From Bacteroidaceae bacterium (lineage in GTDB: Bacteria; Bacteroidota; Bacteroidia; Bacteroidales; Bacteroidaceae): DNA of 38,795 nt. Positions 21,553-29,916 of the stretch are shown here, one piece after another; positions within the stretch are counted from its first letter, which is position 1; each line of letters opens with the position of its first letter. The DNA lies in NCBI GenBank assembly GCA_017547205.1, contig JAFYQH010000016.1:1-38795 (forward strand), written 5' to 3'. A program made the translations under genes and the position numbers. The notes under the pieces were generated by a model, which saw nothing but the letters and a program-made list of their open reading frames with translations, was not told where the DNA came from and ran no database searches.

Positions 21553-21582
21553 CTTGGAACTCTTAAAAAAGCATTATCTTTG
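21553..21582 (+). promoter_or_regulatory. Bacteroidetes promoter for the NUDIX-TPR-barrel operon
   Basis: A CTTG element (21553-21556) and TATCTTTG (21575-21582) are 18 bp apart. The NUDIX start codon follows 22 bp later. Reading frames that begin upstream of 21605 would start inside this promoter. Confidence 0.65.
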
Positions 21583-21604
21583 CAGAATAAGCAAAACCCG
21601 AGAC

Positions 21605-22141
21605 ATGCAGCATCCGTTACACCTTTTCAGGCACTGCCCCAAATGCGGCAGCACAGAGTTCGGCATCAACGACGAGAAGTCAAAGAGATGCGGCGCGTGT
21701 GGCTTCGTATACTACTTCAACCCGCTTGCCGCAACAGTAGGCATAATAACCGACGGCAATGGCCGCATACTGGTGGCACGTCGCGCCAAAGAACCGGCGA
21801 TGGGCACGCTTGACCTGCCGGGCGGGTTCTGCGACAGCTACGAAACAGCCGAGGAGGGCGTTGCACGCGAGATCCTCGAGGAGACGGGCCTTGTGGTGAC
21901 AGGGACGCGCTACCTGTTCAGCATACCGAACACATATCTCTACTCGGGCATGGAGCTCCACACCATGGACATGTTCTTCATGTGCACGGTAAAGGACTAC
22001 AGCACCATCACCGCCAATGACGATGTTGACAGGCTGCAGTGGATAGGGATAGAGGAACTCGACAGCAGGGAGTTCGGCTTGCAGTCAATAAGGAAAAGCA
22101 TTGACATATTCAAGGAAATGTACAAGAACAACGAGTTATGA
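21605..22141 (+). CDS. NUDIX hydrolase with N-terminal zinc ribbon
   Basis: A 178-residue cytoplasmic hydrolase of nucleoside-diphosphate-linked compounds. A zinc ribbon (CPKCG ... CGACG, about residues 11-36) precedes the NUDIX fold. The NUDIX box 'GGFCDSYETAEEGVAREIL' followed by 'EETGL' fits Gx5Ex7REUxEExGU. The layout resembles NudC-like and ADP-ribose-type NUDIX enzymes, but the actual substrate cannot be read from the sequence. The start at 21605 follows the promoter by 22 bp. Its stop overlaps the next gene's start by four bases (ATGA), which couples it to an exported TPR protein. The functional link is unclear. Confidence 0.9.
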   Translation: MQHPLHLFRHCPKCGSTEFGINDEKSKRCGACGFVYYFNPLAATVGIITDGNGRILVARRAKEPAMGTLDLPGGFCDSYETAEEGVAREILEETGLVVTGTRYLFSIPNTYLYSGMELHTMDMFFMCTVKDYSTITANDDVDRLQWIGIEELDSREFGLQSIRKSIDIFKEMYKNNEL

Positions 22142-25119
22142 CAGATATTTTGAAAAGAGCATTCATATTCCTGCTGTTTGCCACCGCATATATTACAATG
22201 ACCGCGCAAACGGGCAACATCAAGGCCCTCGTAAGCGAGTGCCAGCGGTTATACAACGACGGAGACTATGTCGCTGCACTCACTGTCCTGGAAAAGATTG
22301 ACACAAGAAACCTTGATGCCGGCACAAGACAAGAGGCCGAACTGATTCGTGCGCTCGCGACATTCGAAACGAACGCCCTTAAGGGACGTGGACTGTTGCT
22401 CAAGCACCTTGATGACTACCCAACAGCCAACAAAGGGCTGCTGAACTGCTACGTTGCCGAGTCGTATTACTACACGGGCAACTACGACCTTGCATGCGCG
22501 TGGTTTGCAAAGAGCGATATAGGCCGCATGCAGCCCGAAGAGCGCGACAGGGCAAAGTTGTACCATGCGCTGTCGAAACAGGAGTGCGGTGCCGACGAAG
22601 AGGGTGCGGCCATTCTGCGCGAGCTTGCGGCAACAAGCAAGACACATGGTGGTGATGCGACGTTCCACCTTGCCGTAACCGACTATGACAAAGACCGTCT
22701 CAAAGAGGCTTACAGTGGGTTCAAGAAGATTGAACTGAGCGATAAGTTCTACCTCGAGGTCCCTTACTACATAGCAGGAATATACTTGAAGCAAGGCGAC
22801 ACCGGGCGCGCAAAGGACATTGCCACAAGATTCATTGCCGACCACGACGGCAAGATGCAGGGGATAAGGATGCACCAGATACTGGGAGCAGCCGAATTCG
22901 CACTTGGCAACTATGCCGGTGCGGTGGAGCCGCTCACGACATACATACATGGCACAGAAGAGCCACAGCGCATTGCCTACTATCAGTTGGGCATGAGCCT
23001 GTTCAAGACAGGCAGCGATGCGGCAAGAGCCATGGAGATGTTCGGCCGTTGCTGCCACACGGACGACGGTAAGCAGCAAAAGGATGATGCCATAACCCAG
23101 AACTCACTGCTACACATGGGTATCATGAGGCTAAGGAACAACGACATGGACGGTGCTGCAAAGGATTTTGCCGCAGCAGCAGCCATGAGACACGACAACA
23201 GCGTGCGCGAGGAAGCCCTGTACAACTACGCACTGTGCATGCACAAGACAAGGGACATTACGGCAGGGAGCATCAGCATTTTCGAGCAGTTCCTCAACGG
23301 ATTCCCGGCATCGGGACACGCACCGCAGGCAGCGGAGTACCTTGCAGACGTTTACTTGAACACCGACAGACACGACCTTGCACTGCAGTCGATAGAGAGG
23401 ATAACGGTTCCCCCGACAACCATACTCGCCGCAAAGCAGAAGGTTCTCTACCGGCTGGGACTGCAGGAATACGGGAACGGGAACATGAAAAAGTGCGTGG
23501 AACACCTCGACCGCTCACTGGCAACAGGACAGCACGACAAGGAGACCCGTTCGGCGGCTGAATACCTGAAAGGGGAAGCTCTGTACGAGATGAGCAACTA
23601 CAAAGCTGCCGCCGGCAGCTACCGTAACTCGCTTTCGGCCGGCGGCGAGAACAGCACCATGGCAATGTATGGCCTGGCTTATTCCCTGTTCCAGCTGAAG
23701 AGCTACGACGATGCACGCACGCATTTCGAGCGTTTTGTCAAGAGTGACAGTGGCGACAAGGAACTCATTGCCGATGCGCACAACCGTATTGCCGACTGCT
23801 ATTTCTACCGACGCAGGTATGCCGACGCTGACAAGCACTACAGGATTGCAGGCAGGAGTGGCAAGGACGGGGCCGACTACGCGCTATACCGCTCGGCCCT
23901 CACCATGGGACTTTCAAAGGAGTACAACGGCAAGGTAGAGACACTGCAGCAGATGCTGGCAGCACATCCCGGCAGCCAGTATGCCGAGCAGGCCTATCAC
24001 GAGATGGCACGTGCATACATAGAGCTAGAGATGTACAGCGAGGCTGTGGCGACATACGATGAACTCATAAGAAAATTTCCGCAGGGCGGGCTTGCACGTA
24101 GAGCCGCAGTTGAGAAGGCTATGATATACAACACTACCGGTGACAGCGAAAGAGCAGCCACAGCCTACAGGGATATAATTGCAAAATACCCGGGCAGCGA
24201 GGAGGCACAGGTTGCCATGCAAGACCTAAAGGGCATATATGTCGAGACCGGCAGGGTTGACGAGCTCGCGGGGATTGCCGACGGCATAACGGAGAGCGAG
24301 ATGGACTCGCTCACTTACATGGTGGCCGAAAAAGCATACAGCCGTGGCGACAAGGAGGATGCAAGAAAAAAAATGCTGGCATACCTAAGCAAGCACCCTA
24401 CAGGGGCGCACTACATTGACTGCCACTATTACCTGGGGATGCTGCTCAAGGAAGAGGGGAACGGCCAGGATGCTTTGAGCCACCTTGAGAAGTTGTATGC
24501 CGGCGTAGAGAACAGATATACAGGCGAAGCGATGTCGCTTGCCGCCGACATACATTTCACAGGCGGCAACTACAGCGAAGCGAAGGAATTGTACAGAAGG
24601 ATTGAAGCGACGACCACAGACGGGGGACGGGTCCTCCTCGCACGAACAAGGATAATGGAGGCTGCCTACAAGTTGAATGAGTACAATGTGGTCAAGGAAT
24701 ATGCCACGGGCATAATTGCCGACGAAACAGCCGGCAAAGAGCTCAAGCAGACTGCACTCCACCGCAGGGCAAAGGCAAACATAGCTACAGGCAACGACAG
24801 CAGCGCCATCGAGGACCTAGCCGCAATAGCCGATGACACTGGCACTGCCGAGGGGGCCGAAGCCAAGTACCTGCTTGCACAGCTGCTGTTCGACAGGAAA
24901 CAGTACAAAGACTGCGAGAAGGTCGTGCTCGAATTCATAGAGGCGAGTACCCCGCATGGCTATTGGCTTGCACGCAGTTTTATACTCCTTTCCGATACAT
25001 ACCTCAAGCAGGGCAAACAAATGGAAGCAAAGCAGTACCTGCTTTCGCTACAAAGCAACTACACGGGAAACGACGACATCGCCGGAATGATTGAAGAAAG
25101 GCTCGCCGACATGAAATGA
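22138..25119 (+). CDS. Large exported tetratricopeptide-repeat protein
   Basis: A 993-residue protein with a signal peptide ('LKRAFIFLLFATAYITMTAQ') followed by near-continuous TPR-like helical pairs to the end. Examples are 'YYYTGNYDLACAWFAKS', 'AEFALGNYAGAVEPLTTYI', 'FYRRRYADADKHYRIAG', 'YIELEMYSEAVATYDELI' and 'LFDRKQYKDCEKVVLEFI'. No enzyme domain is visible. Length and YbgF/BamD-like spacing ('ELIRKFPQGGLARRAAVEKA') suggest a periplasmic scaffold. It overlaps the NUDIX gene by 4 bp and is followed 25 bp later by an outer-membrane barrel, so the two envelope proteins probably work as a pair (inference). Similar TPR-plus-barrel pairs occur in other Bacteroidales, by my recollection. Confidence 0.87.
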   Translation: MTDILKRAFIFLLFATAYITMTAQTGNIKALVSECQRLYNDGDYVAALTVLEKIDTRNLDAGTRQEAELIRALATFETNALKGRGLLLKHLDDYPTANKGLLNCYVAESYYYTGNYDLACAWFAKSDIGRMQPEERDRAKLYHALSKQECGADEEGAAILRELAATSKTHGGDATFHLAVTDYDKDRLKEAYSGFKKIELSDKFYLEVPYYIAGIYLKQGDTGRAKDIATRFIADHDGKMQGIRMHQILGAAEFALGNYAGAVEPLTTYIHGTEEPQRIAYYQLGMSLFKTGSDAARAMEMFGRCCHTDDGKQQKDDAITQNSLLHMGIMRLRNNDMDGAAKDFAAAAAMRHDNSVREEALYNYALCMHKTRDITAGSISIFEQFLNGFPASGHAPQAAEYLADVYLNTDRHDLALQSIERITVPPTTILAAKQKVLYRLGLQEYGNGNMKKCVEHLDRSLATGQHDKETRSAAEYLKGEALYEMSNYKAAAGSYRNSLSAGGENSTMAMYGLAYSLFQLKSYDDARTHFERFVKSDSGDKELIADAHNRIADCYFYRRRYADADKHYRIAGRSGKDGADYALYRSALTMGLSKEYNGKVETLQQMLAAHPGSQYAEQAYHEMARAYIELEMYSEAVATYDELIRKFPQGGLARRAAVEKAMIYNTTGDSERAATAYRDIIAKYPGSEEAQVAMQDLKGIYVETGRVDELAGIADGITESEMDSLTYMVAEKAYSRGDKEDARKKMLAYLSKHPTGAHYIDCHYYLGMLLKEEGNGQDALSHLEKLYAGVENRYTGEAMSLAADIHFTGGNYSEAKELYRRIEATTTDGGRVLLARTRIMEAAYKLNEYNVVKEYATGIIADETAGKELKQTALHRRAKANIATGNDSSAIEDLAAIADDTGTAEGAEAKYLLAQLLFDRKQYKDCEKVVLEFIEASTPHGYWLARSFILLSDTYLKQGKQMEAKQYLLSLQSNYTGNDDIAGMIEERLADMK

Positions 25120-25144
25120 CAAAAACAAAATTATTTATATAGAT

Positions 25145-26800
25145 ATGAAGAAGATTATCCTATCATTATCGGCCCTATTGATAGGCGCTGCACTATACGC
25201 GCAAGAGGGCAAGGAGAATGCTGTCGTAAACGTAGAGAACGACTACAACCCGGTTCTCGTAAATGTAAAGAAAAAGAAAACAGCCCCCAAGGAGGAGAAA
25301 CAGAGCAGGACTGCCCCCATTGAACTGAAGTTCTCGGACCAGGGCAACCCGTTCGACGGATTCACCAGCGAAAGGAGGGTACGCGACCTGCTACCCAAGC
25401 AGGAGGGGACATACAACGGCTACGCACGTCTTGGAGCAGGAACAGGCAACTGGGTTGACCTCAAGGCCGCATACAAGTTCAAGATAGACAAAGATAGCGA
25501 GTTAAAGGCGCTTGCATCACTCGACGGCTACAACACTGGGGTAGACGGACTTTTCGAGGATTACGACTGGAGATCGAGAATATTCAGGACTCTCCTTGAT
25601 GCTGAATACACTCGTCGTTTCGGCTCTTTTACACTTAACATGACCGGAAGTCTGAACAGAGAGGTATTCAACTATCAGGACCTGGTCGGTTTCCCGGGAA
25701 CCACGAACAAGCAGGGCATCACCGGACTGAAGGCCGGTGCGGATATTGCATCGAACCTTGCCGGTTCATTCTCATACAAGGCTCATGCAGGAATGGTATA
25801 CAACCATCGTGCATACTCGGCCGGGCTCGACAAGGGCATTGGGGAGATGGGCATGAACCTGGGTGGAACCATAGGGTTCGAGCTACCCGGTGAGGTATTC
25901 CGCAACATTACGGCGGACATTGACGCGAACTTCTACTTCTACAGCAGCAGAATGAACGATGCGACAAGCAAATACCACAACGTATCCTATTTCGACATTA
26001 ACCCTTACGCCGACATGGTATACAACGACTGGAAGATAAAGGCCGGGCTGAAGATGAACTTCAGAACAAAGGGTGCCCCAGCTGTAGCAATTGCACCAAA
26101 CGTAACAATCGAGGGCATGCTCGCAGACAAGATTGGGCTGTATGCCGAAATAAAGGGCGGCAGAACTCACAACGGATTCGAGGCAATGAATGCAATCACG
26201 CCATATTGGAACTACGATGCATCGTACAGCCAGCAGCTTGAACCTACATACAAGGTAGTAGACATGTTGCTGTCGGCACGTTTCCAGCACTTCGAACCTG
26301 TTACACTTGAAGCATATACTGGGTTTGTATATACGAAGGACGACCTGATGCAGGTTGTCGGCAACATGTACAACGACATCATATATGTGGAGCTGGCACA
26401 GCAGGATACCCGCAACTTCTTCGTAGGAGGAAAGGCCAAGTACGACAGCAAAGGCTGGCTATCACTGTCGGGCGACCTGCGCTTCAACAGCTGGAACTGC
26501 AAGTACGACGACCTGCTCATAATGAAACCACGCATAACAATGGACCTCAATGCCGAGGCACGCCCCATGAAGGGACTTGCCGTGAAGGTGGGATACAACT
26601 TCACACACTACACCTCGGGCGAGACAGTTGGACGACTGAAGAACAAAAACGACCTTTATGCGCGCGCAAGCTACCAGATAAACGACAGGTTCGGCGCATT
26701 CGTGCAGGGCAACAATCTTTTGAACAACAGCTATTATGACTATGCCGGCTACGAGACACGTGGTATACGCGGCATGATTGGAGCCACAATGAACTTCTGA
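25145..26800 (+). CDS. Outer-membrane beta-barrel protein, TonB-receptor-like
   Basis: A 551-residue protein with a signal peptide ('KKIILSLSALLIGAALYAQ'). A short Lys-rich linker (about residues 35-60) is followed by alternating amphipathic strands up to a terminal Phe ('GIRGMIGATMNF'), the usual barrel insertion signal. Late strands such as 'DRFGAFVQGNNLLNNSYYDYAGYETRG' resemble the C-terminal strands of TonB-dependent receptors. It is shorter than a full receptor and shows no plug domain or TonB box, so it may be a stripped-down barrel. It is in an operon behind the giant TPR protein. A terminator follows 15 bp after the stop. Confidence 0.82.
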   Translation: MKKIILSLSALLIGAALYAQEGKENAVVNVENDYNPVLVNVKKKKTAPKEEKQSRTAPIELKFSDQGNPFDGFTSERRVRDLLPKQEGTYNGYARLGAGTGNWVDLKAAYKFKIDKDSELKALASLDGYNTGVDGLFEDYDWRSRIFRTLLDAEYTRRFGSFTLNMTGSLNREVFNYQDLVGFPGTTNKQGITGLKAGADIASNLAGSFSYKAHAGMVYNHRAYSAGLDKGIGEMGMNLGGTIGFELPGEVFRNITADIDANFYFYSSRMNDATSKYHNVSYFDINPYADMVYNDWKIKAGLKMNFRTKGAPAVAIAPNVTIEGMLADKIGLYAEIKGGRTHNGFEAMNAITPYWNYDASYSQQLEPTYKVVDMLLSARFQHFEPVTLEAYTGFVYTKDDLMQVVGNMYNDIIYVELAQQDTRNFFVGGKAKYDSKGWLSLSGDLRFNSWNCKYDDLLIMKPRITMDLNAEARPMKGLAVKVGYNFTHYTSGETVGRLKNKNDLYARASYQINDRFGAFVQGNNLLNNSYYDYAGYETRGIRGMIGATMNF

Positions 26801-26815
26801 TACTTGTAATAATAG

Positions 26816-26840
26816 AACAAGGGGTGCAGGCTTGTTTTTT
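26816..26840 (+). terminator. Rho-independent terminator after the barrel gene
   Basis: AACAAG (26816-26821) pairs with CTTGTT (26831-26836) around a 9-nt loop. The 3' arm runs into six T residues. It lies 15 bp after the stop codon and ends the NUDIX-TPR-barrel operon. Confidence 0.7.
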
Positions 26841-26951
26841 CCAAGGTAATTTTTTTACCTATTTAAAATAATATATTATTTTATGGAAAAGACAGACCTG
26901 TACCTTTTGTTTTTTTTATGATTTTTGATTTCAATATACGGGAAACTTTTC

Positions 26952-26959
26952 TACTTTTG
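26952..26959 (+). promoter_or_regulatory. -7 box (TACTTTTG) for the topA operon
   Basis: TACTTTTG matches TAnnTTTG. The nearest TTTG upstream (26924-26927) is 24 bp away, longer than ideal. The leader to ATG 27010 is roughly 45 nt. Confidence 0.6.
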
Positions 26960-27009
26960 CGGCGAATTTGCGGGGGAGCAATGCCCCTGAACAAAAAGGC
27001 TTAAGAGAT

Positions 27010-29343
27010 ATGCAGAAGAATTTGGTTATAGTTGAGTCACCGGCCAAAGCAAAGACGATTGAGAAGTTCCTTGGAAAGGATTACAAGGTTCTTTCGAGTT
27101 ACGGACACATTTGTGACCTCAAGAAGAAGGAGTTCAGTATAAACACCGACACATTCGAGCCGGTATACGAGATTCCCGAGGAGAAGAAGAAACTGGTAGA
27201 TACACTAAAGAACGAGGTCAAGAAAGCCGATATAGTATGGCTTGCATCCGATGAGGACCGCGAGGGAGAAGCCATCAGCTGGCACCTGTTCACTGTATTG
27301 GGACTGAAGCCAGAGAACACAAAGCGCATTGTGTTCCACGAGATTACCAAGAATGCTATACTGAATGCCATAGAGAACCCACGAGAGATTGATACAAATC
27401 TCGTATATGCACAACAGGCACGTCGTGTTCTCGACCGCATAGTCGGTTTCAAACTGTCGCCCGTACTATGGCGCAAGGTAAAGCCGGCGTTGTCGGCCGG
27501 ACGTGTGCAGAGCGTTACTGTGCGCCTCGTTGTAGAACGCGAACGCGAGATAAACAGATTCACGACAGAAAGCGGCTATAGAATAACCGCCCTGTTCGAA
27601 CTGAACAATACCGACGGTGAAAAGAATACGCTCAACACTGAACTGTCGAAAAGATTCAAGACAAGGGAAGAGGCCGAGGCATTCCTGGAGTCGTGCAAGG
27701 ACGCAACGTTCGTGATTGATGACGTGAACACAAGACCGCTCAAGAAGAGCCCCGCAGCACCGTTCACCACATCGACACTGCAGCAGGAAGCTGCACGCAA
27801 GCTCGGATTCACCGTATCGCAGACCATGATGGTTGCACAAAGGCTTTATGAGTCGGGTTACATAACATACATGCGTACCGACTCGGTAAACCTCTCTTCG
27901 CTTTGCATAGGATCGAGCAAAAGCGTAGTGGCCGAGAAATACGGCGAAAAGTATATAAAGAGTCGCAACTATGCCACAAGTTCAAAGGGCGCACAGGAAG
28001 CACACGAGGCTATACGCCCCACATACATGGCAAATGCGACAATAGAGGGAACTGTACCCGAGAAACGTTTGTATGAACTAATATGGAAGCGCACGATAGC
28101 TTCGCAGATGGCCGATGCCCTTGTAGAAAAGACCACGGTCAACATCGCCATAAGTAACCATAGCGAAAGTTTCGTGGCAACCGGAGAGGTTACCGTGTTC
28201 GACGGATTCCTGCAGGTCTACCGCGAGAGTATAGACGACGAGGAGACCGGTGATACCGCAGCAATACCAGCCGTACATAAAGACGAAGAACTGACAATAA
28301 AGGAGATTGTAGCCACTGAACGATTCACCCAGCAGCCGCCCCGCTACACCGAGGCAAGCCTCGTACGCAAGCTCGAGGAACTGGGAATAGGACGACCGTC
28401 AACCTACGCACCAACCATCAGCACAATCCAGCAGCGCGGGTACGTAGAGAAGGGGAACAAGACCGGAACAACACGCAAGTACGATATAATTACACTCAAG
28501 AACGGCAAGATAACTGCCAAGGAGGGCAAGGAAACGGTTGGTGCCGAAAAGGCGAAACTTATGCCGACTGACATTGGCATGGTCGTAAACGATTTCCTGC
28601 TTGACTACTTCCCCGAAATCATGGACTACAACTTCACAGCTAGCGTGGAGAAGGAGTTCGACGAGATTGCCGACGGAAAGAGACATTGGGCCGACCACAT
28701 TTCGGAATTCTACAAGGAATTCGAGCCTAAGATTGACGATATAGTACAGACTAAGAGCGAGTACAAGGTGGGCGAGCGCGTACTGGGCAATGACCCGGCA
28801 AGCGGCAAGCCTGTATCGGTGAAGATAGGCAGGTTTGGACCCATTGTGCAGATAGGCTCCGCAAGCGACGAGGAGAAACCGCGATTCGCGCAGATGAAGC
28901 CCGGACAGACACTCGAGACTATAACGCTGGAAGAGGCCCTGGGACTGTTCAGCCTGCCGCGTACGCTCGGCGAGTACGAAGGGGCAACCGTAACGATAGG
29001 TGCCGGAAAATTCGGACCATACATCAAGCACGGAGCGGCCTATGTGACACTTCCCAAGACACACGACCCGCTCACTGTATCGCTGGAGGAGGCTGCCGAG
29101 CTGATTGATGCCAAGAGGAAGGCCGAGGCAGAGAGGGTGATAAAGAACTTCACCGGTGAACATGAACTGCAGGTACTGAACGGAAGATTCGGCCCTTACA
29201 TTGCGTACCAGAACAGCAACTACAAGTTGCCCAAGAACGTGACTCCTGCCGAGTTGACACTCGAAGAGTGCCTTGAGATCGTAAAGAAACAGCAGGAAGG
29301 CGGCAAAGCCCCTGCAAAAAGAAAATATACAAAGAAGAAGTGA
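27010..29343 (+). CDS. topA: DNA topoisomerase I (type IA)
   Basis: A 777-residue enzyme that relaxes negative supercoils. The N-terminal Toprim domain is seen in 'IVESPAKAKTIEKFLG', 'SSYGHICDL' and 'SDEDREGEAISWH'. The catalytic Tyr is about residue 287 in 'GYITYMRTDS'. 'VEREREIN' and 'RYTEASLVRKLEELGIGRPST' lie in the central domains. The C-terminus carries repeated topoisomerase C-terminal motifs ('GRFGPIVQIG', 'GKFGPYIKHG', 'GRFGPYIAYQ') and a Lys-rich tail rather than Cys4 zinc fingers. ATG 27010 is preferred because upstream codons are in the leader. The stop overlaps the aroK start (TGATG). Confidence 0.97.
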   Translation: MQKNLVIVESPAKAKTIEKFLGKDYKVLSSYGHICDLKKKEFSINTDTFEPVYEIPEEKKKLVDTLKNEVKKADIVWLASDEDREGEAISWHLFTVLGLKPENTKRIVFHEITKNAILNAIENPREIDTNLVYAQQARRVLDRIVGFKLSPVLWRKVKPALSAGRVQSVTVRLVVEREREINRFTTESGYRITALFELNNTDGEKNTLNTELSKRFKTREEAEAFLESCKDATFVIDDVNTRPLKKSPAAPFTTSTLQQEAARKLGFTVSQTMMVAQRLYESGYITYMRTDSVNLSSLCIGSSKSVVAEKYGEKYIKSRNYATSSKGAQEAHEAIRPTYMANATIEGTVPEKRLYELIWKRTIASQMADALVEKTTVNIAISNHSESFVATGEVTVFDGFLQVYRESIDDEETGDTAAIPAVHKDEELTIKEIVATERFTQQPPRYTEASLVRKLEELGIGRPSTYAPTISTIQQRGYVEKGNKTGTTRKYDIITLKNGKITAKEGKETVGAEKAKLMPTDIGMVVNDFLLDYFPEIMDYNFTASVEKEFDEIADGKRHWADHISEFYKEFEPKIDDIVQTKSEYKVGERVLGNDPASGKPVSVKIGRFGPIVQIGSASDEEKPRFAQMKPGQTLETITLEEALGLFSLPRTLGEYEGATVTIGAGKFGPYIKHGAAYVTLPKTHDPLTVSLEEAAELIDAKRKAEAERVIKNFTGEHELQVLNGRFGPYIAYQNSNYKLPKNVTPAELTLEECLEIVKKQQEGGKAPAKRKYTKKK

Positions 29344-29876
29344 TGACACGCATATTCCTCGTGGGATACATGGGAGCGGGCAAGACTACGCTCGGACGGG
29401 CACTGGCCAAGAGTACGGGCATGCAGTTCATCGACCTCGACTGCTACATCGAGGAGAGATTCCGCAAGACCATTGCACAGATATTCGCCGAGAAGGGCGA
29501 GGAGCACTTCCGCGACCTCGAAAGGCGCATGCTGCACGAGGTGGGCGAGTTCGAGGATGTAATAATATCCACAGGGGGAGGGACACCGTGTTTCTTCGAC
29601 AACATCGGGTACATGAACAGCCAGGGCACTACAGTATTCCTTGACGTGCCGGTAGAGAGGCTGTTCATAAGGCTTAGCATAGCGCGCAGCAAGAGGCCGC
29701 TCATAAGGGAAAAGAGCGACGAGGAACTGCGCACGTTCATCACCGAGCAGCTGGAGAAGCGCTTACCGTACTACAGCAAGGCTAAGGAGTCGTTCGTGGC
29801 CGACAGGCTCGAGGACAAGGAACAGATAGAAACTTCGGTAGAGGCATTCTGCCGACAGTTCGGAATAGACAAATGA
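29343..29876 (+). CDS. aroK: Shikimate kinase
   Basis: A 177-residue kinase that phosphorylates shikimate with ATP, the fifth step of chorismate synthesis. It has a Walker A 'GYMGAGKTT' near residues 8-16, the 'DLDCYIEERF' segment with the shikimate-binding Asp, 'STGGGTP' (Walker-B-like glycine motif) and the lid region with 'SKRPLI'. Length is normal. Translation starts on ATG 29343, one base inside the topA stop, so it is coupled to topA. No other aro genes lie nearby. The speA gene begins 40 bp downstream and may share the transcript. Confidence 0.95.
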   Translation: MTRIFLVGYMGAGKTTLGRALAKSTGMQFIDLDCYIEERFRKTIAQIFAEKGEEHFRDLERRMLHEVGEFEDVIISTGGGTPCFFDNIGYMNSQGTTVFLDVPVERLFIRLSIARSKRPLIREKSDEELRTFITEQLEKRLPYYSKAKESFVADRLEDKEQIETSVEAFCRQFGIDK

Positions 29877-29916
29877 ATATATAGCACATTACTAACTCTT
29901 ATCGGACACCAAAGAC

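Noticed and set aside
28399-29349. A 316-codon minus-strand open frame opposite topA
   Set aside because: It is antisense to well-defined topA domains and has no recognisable motifs, so it is a shadow frame.
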